Positions 61,043-64,000 of a stretch of 64,000 bases of DNA are shown here, piece by piece. This DNA comes from UBA11606 sp965243715 (GTDB taxonomy: Bacteria; Actinomycetota; Acidimicrobiia; Acidimicrobiales; Aldehydirespiratoraceae), in assembly GCA_965243715.1 (NCBI GenBank), contig CBDEVU010000017.1:310001-374000 (forward strand), in the 5' to 3' direction. Within the stretch, counting starts at the first letter, position 1; the number at the start of each line of letters is the position of its first letter. The notes beneath the pieces were generated by a model. That model saw nothing but the letters and a program-made list of their open reading frames with translations, was not told the origin of the DNA and ran no database searches. The translations under genes were made by a program, and so were the position numbers.

Positions 61043-62780
61043 GAATCCCGAGTTCTTCACGGTGTGCCGCGTCGATCGGCGATGGCGCGTTAGTGAGCGG
61101 ATCGGCACCGGATTGGGTTTTGGGGAAGGCAATGACTTCCCGAATGTTGGTCTCGCCGACCAACAACGCGGTGAGGCGATCGATACCGAACGCGAAACCG
61201 CCGTGCGGCGGAGCACCGAAACGAAAAGCGTCGAGCAAAAACCCGAATTTCGCCTGTGCCTCTTCGGCGCCGATACCCAACAAGGTAAAGACCTGGGTCT
61301 GAATATCGGGTCGGTGGATTCTGATCGAACCGGAACCCAGTTCCCAGCCGTTGAGCACCAAATCGTAGGCCTGGGAACGAATGGCAAGCAGGGCTTCGCC
61401 GCCCGCGTTGAGTTGGTCGAGGTCGTCGCCGTGGGGCATCGTGAACGGATGGTGAGCAGGGACCGGGTTTCCTCCCTCGCCAAGGGCTTCGAAGAGCGGG
61501 AAGTCGACGACCCACAAGAAATTGAGACCCCCTTCGTCGACCGGGAGGCGGCCCAATTCGAGGCGCAGCAAACCCAGCACGTGGCGCACGACGCGACGTT
61601 CGTCGGCCACCAAAAAGACCATGTCGCCCGGCGCCGCGTCGAGCGCCGCGATGACCTGCGCCGATTCGTCGGGCGTGAGGAACTTCGCCACCCCAGCATC
61701 GAGGGTCGGTCCGGTGTCGCCGTCGATGACCCTCATCCAGGCCAAGCCCTTCGCCCCCCAGCGCTGGCAGGTTTCGACGAGGGCATCGATCTGCTTGCGA
61801 CTCAACGCCGCCACCCCACCCTCCAGTTTGATGCCTTTCACGCACGGAGCCTGAAAAACCCGGGCCTGCGTCCCGTCGAAGATGGTGGTGAGTTCGACAA
61901 GTTCCATGCCGAATCGAGTGTCGGGCTTATCGGAGCCGAACCGTTCTTGAGCCTCGATCCACGCCATGCGCGGGAAGGGACTGAGGCGTTCACCGGTAAC
62001 CGCCTCGGTCGCCGCGGCCACAGCGGCATAGATCACCCGAAACACGTCGTCTTGATCGACGAAACTCATCTCGGCGTCCAACTGCATGAACTCGAATTGT
62101 CGATCAGCTCGGAGATCTTCGTCGCGCAGACAACGAGCAATCTGGTAATAGCGATCGATTCCGCCCACCATGCATAGTTGCTTGAACAGTTGAGGACTCT
62201 GCGGTAGGGCGTAGAAGCTACCGGGCTCCTTGCGGCTCGGCACTACAAAATCGCGGGCCCCTTCCGGCGTCGACGCGACGAGCATCGGCGTCTCAATCTC
62301 GACAAAGCCCTCCGCTTCCATGCTCCGGCGAATCGCCGCGTTGACCGCTGCCCGGGCCCGAAGGTTGTGCTGTAAGCGGTCCTTGCGTAGATCGACGTAG
62401 CGGTGACGCAGGCGAATCGTCTCGTCGACATCGGAGCGTTCATCGCGGGGAAACGGGGGTGGCTCCGACTCGGCCAAAATCTCGATCTCGATGACCTCAA
62501 CTTCAACTTCGCCGGTCGGGAGATCTCGGTTGACCGTACCCTCCGGACGCGGCCGAACCGTTCCGCTAATCTGGACCACATACTCGCTGCGCAAATCGCG
62601 GTTGCCGGGGACCACGCACTGCAGCACCCCAGTACGGTCGCGCAGGTCGATAAAGGCCAGATGTTCGCCGTGCTCGCGGCGCCGGTCGACCCAGCCACAC
62701 ACTGTGACAGCACGACCCGCATCGGCCGCGGTGATCGTACCGCACATGTCTGTTCGCATCGAGGTGGAAAGATCCATCAT
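61035..62780 (-). CDS. aspS: Aspartate-tRNA ligase (bacterial type)
   Basis: The 581-residue class IIb synthetase has the N-terminal anticodon-binding OB fold (VTVCGWVDRRREHGEHLAFI), motif 1/2 region (RHRYVDLRKDRLQHNLRAR, FYALPQSPQLFKQLCMVGG, CLRDEDLRADRQFEFMQLD), the bacterial GAD insert, and motif 3 GFAFGIDRLTALLVG. Whether it also charges tRNA-Asn cannot be told. The ATG at 62780 follows AGGA. It lies 41 bp after hisS. Confidence 0.96.
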   Translation of the reverse strand: MMDLSTSMRTDMCGTITAADAGRAVTVCGWVDRRREHGEHLAFIDLRDRTGVLQCVVPGNRDLRSEYVVQISGTVRPRPEGTVNRDLPTGEVEVEVIEIEILAESEPPPFPRDERSDVDETIRLRHRYVDLRKDRLQHNLRARAAVNAAIRRSMEAEGFVEIETPMLVASTPEGARDFVVPSRKEPGSFYALPQSPQLFKQLCMVGGIDRYYQIARCLRDEDLRADRQFEFMQLDAEMSFVDQDDVFRVIYAAVAAATEAVTGERLSPFPRMAWIEAQERFGSDKPDTRFGMELVELTTIFDGTQARVFQAPCVKGIKLEGGVAALSRKQIDALVETCQRWGAKGLAWMRVIDGDTGPTLDAGVAKFLTPDESAQVIAALDAAPGDMVFLVADERRVVRHVLGLLRLELGRLPVDEGGLNFLWVVDFPLFEALGEGGNPVPAHHPFTMPHGDDLDQLNAGGEALLAIRSQAYDLVLNGWELGSGSIRIHRPDIQTQVFTLLGIGAEEAQAKFGFLLDAFRFGAPPHGGFAFGIDRLTALLVGETNIREVIAFPKTQSGADPLTNAPSPIDAAHREELGIRV

Positions 62781-62821
62781 GGGGGTCCTGAGGTTGAATG
62801 AACGAGAAAAAAAAGAAGCTG

Positions 62822-64000
62822 TTACCGAGTGGCGTTGGCAACGGCAACGGCAACGGCGACGGCCAGTTGATCGAGCGAGACACGGCGTTGGCCGGTCTCC
62901 CCTCGCAGATCACGCAAGGTGACCTCGCGGGCCGCGACTTCGTCCTCGCCGATGATCGCTGCAAAGGCCGCTCCACTACGGTCGGCTGCCTTCATCTGGG
63001 CCTTCATTGAACGACCGCCGTAGCTACCATCTGCGCCAATGCCCGCGGCCCGCAGTTGATCGCATATCGCCGGCCCATGACCGTCGCCGGTGATATCGAC
63101 GACAAAGACCTTCACCACGGGGGCGGGCATCGCGAACACGCCTTCGGCGTCGCAGGCCAACAAGATGCGATCAACCCCGAGTGCGAAACCGATGCCGGGC
63201 GTGGCCGGACCGCCGAGACTTTCGACTAACCCGTCGTAGCGACCACCGCCGCCGACGGCATTTTGCGCGCCCGTTAGGGCCTCGGCGACAAACTCGAACG
63301 TGGTTCGGGTGTAATAATCAAGTCCCCGAACGAGTCGGGGGGAGATCTCGTAGGCGATGCCCAACCGGTCGAGACCTTTACCGACCGCCCCGAAGTGTTC
63401 GGCGCTGTCGTCACTGAGATAATCAACCATGACAGGGGCGCGATCAATGATGGACTGATCTTGGGGTCGCTTAGAATCGAGAACCCGCAGCGGGTTACGG
63501 TCGAGGGTGATCTGGCTCGCTGGCGACAGAGCGGCTCGATTGTTGTGCAAATAGCACAAAAGGGCAGCCATATAAGCAGGACGACTGTGCATATCGCCCA
63601 AGCTATTTAGTAGCAGGCGAACCCGGGTGAGGCCGAGCGAGGCGTAGAACCGTCCGGCCAAGGCAATGACATCGACGTCGGCTTGAGGATCGTCGGCCCC
63701 TAGGGTTTCCACTCCGACCTGGGTGAACTGGCGATAGCGCCCCGCTTGAGGCTGTTCGTAGCGGAACTGAGGACCCTCGTACCAAACCTTCCACGGGGGA
63801 ACAGGCCTATGTTCGGCGTAGGCGCGACATATCGACGCCGTGAGTTCGGGGCGCAGAGCAAGATGTTGGGGCGGTTCGCCCTTATCGAAGAAGTCGAACA
63901 TCTCCTTACTCACCACGTCGGTGGCCTCGCCTAAGCGCCGAAACACGCCGATATCTTCAAACAGCGGCGAGACAACTTCGCCAAAGCCGCTTAGTTCGGC
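62822..64000 (-). CDS. hisS: Histidine-tRNA ligase, N-terminus beyond the window edge
   Basis: The frame runs 393 codons from the right edge (AELSGFGEVVSPLFEDIGVF, near the normal N-terminus) to the stop at 62822. Class II motif 2 reads VWYEGPQFRYEQPQAGRYRQ, and the HisRS-specific motifs are RGLDYYTRTTFEF and GGGGRYDGLVESLGG. Motif 3 is GIGFALGVDRI. The C-terminal anticodon domain ends in an AVAVAVAVANATR tail encoded by a 6-bp repeat. hisS-aspS pairing is common. Confidence 0.96.
   Translation of the reverse strand, partial: AELSGFGEVVSPLFEDIGVFRRLGEATDVVSKEMFDFFDKGEPPQHLALRPELTASICRAYAEHRPVPPWKVWYEGPQFRYEQPQAGRYRQFTQVGVETLGADDPQADVDVIALAGRFYASLGLTRVRLLLNSLGDMHSRPAYMAALLCYLHNNRAALSPASQITLDRNPLRVLDSKRPQDQSIIDRAPVMVDYLSDDSAEHFGAVGKGLDRLGIAYEISPRLVRGLDYYTRTTFEFVAEALTGAQNAVGGGGRYDGLVESLGGPATPGIGFALGVDRILLACDAEGVFAMPAPVVKVFVVDITGDGHGPAICDQLRAAGIGADGSYGGRSMKAQMKAADRSGAAFAAIIGEDEVAAREVTLRDLRGETGQRRVSLDQLAVAVAVAVANATR
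62835..62862. repeat. Hexanucleotide repeat at the 3' end of hisS
   Basis: About four to five units of GGCAAC/GGCGAC in a row encode alternating Ala-Val at the C-terminus. Unit gain or loss would keep the frame. Confidence 0.75.

Noticed and set aside
59735..61699. One long minus-strand frame that seems to fuse a 219-residue Arg-rich domain to RarA
   Set aside because: The upstream part is an alternative frame of aspS, has low-complexity Arg/Ser content, and the GTG at 61042 gives a normal RarA with an 8-bp overlap to the aspS stop.
62835..62862. The hisS hexanucleotide repeat as a phase-variation switch
   Set aside because: Units of six keep the frame and the gene is essential, so switching is unlikely; it only lengthens an Ala-Val tail.

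Overview
The window is a piece of an actinobacterial chromosome, most likely class Acidimicrobiia. That placement is inferred from gene order and protein style, not from a tree. The actinobacterial signs are mIHF beside gmk, a DUF1844-type gene divergent from infC, DUF948 and DUF6167-like genes beside alaS, a PriA without helicase motifs, DUF222-HNH genes of the 13E12-repeat type, GTG starts, and chains of genes that overlap by 1-8 bp (ATGA, GTGA, TGATG). Several operon heads look leaderless: a TAnnnT hexamer ends exactly 6 nt before the ATG.

Layout. 1-2504 (minus): argC-argJ-argB (argB cut by the left edge), with three tandem 14-bp boxes over the argC promoter. 2664-7453 (plus): a YhaO/YhaN (SbcD/SbcC-like) nuclease-ATPase pair. 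7512-16107 (minus): a taurine dissimilation cluster in the order quinone-oxidoreductase-like gene, taurine:pyruvate aminotransferase, tauA, tauB, tauC, pta, tetR, xsc. 16126-21583 (minus): infC-rpmI-rplT-trmH-pheS-pheT, with infC starting at an ATA codon. 21644-23290: a frame-disrupted DUF1844-type gene and a solitary HNH gene. 23446-25870 (minus): mog-ribD-hisG. 25995-26951 (plus): two unrecognised exported proteins. 27000-29529 (minus): def-fmt-rsmB. 29568-30712 (plus): two methyltransferases. 30709-49266 (minus): a long housekeeping run read aroB-pepQ-efp-nusB-GNAT-pyrR-pyrB-pyrC-carA-carB-pyrD-pyrF, then mihF-gmk-rpoZ-coaBC-metK-priA. 49316-52956 (plus): a tandem array of three HNH genes plus the remnant of a fourth; only the middle copy is intact. 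53024-64000 (minus): hisS (cut by the right edge)-aspS-rarA-DUF948-DUF6167-like-alaS-ruvX-mltG-aroE-prepilin peptidase.

How the parts work together. TauABC would import taurine. The aminotransferase would turn it into sulfoacetaldehyde, Xsc would release sulfite and acetyl phosphate, and Pta would make acetyl-CoA. In many actinobacteria argC directly follows pheT; here the taurine cluster and the YhaO/YhaN pair fill that junction, so about 13.6 kb looks like an accessory insert. The HNH array lies between aroB and the aroE/prepilin-peptidase side, where aroC and aroK are usually found; neither is present in the window. The pyrimidine operon carries a textbook PyrR-binding hairpin in front of pyrR, but it has no pyrK or pyrE.

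Two housekeeping genes (alaS and the DUF1844-type gene) carry single-base frame breaks. The alaS break is in a G run and could be a sequencing error. I saw no rRNA, tRNA, CRISPR array, transposase, integrase or prophage gene. Outside the HNH array no non-coding stretch exceeds about 160 bp.
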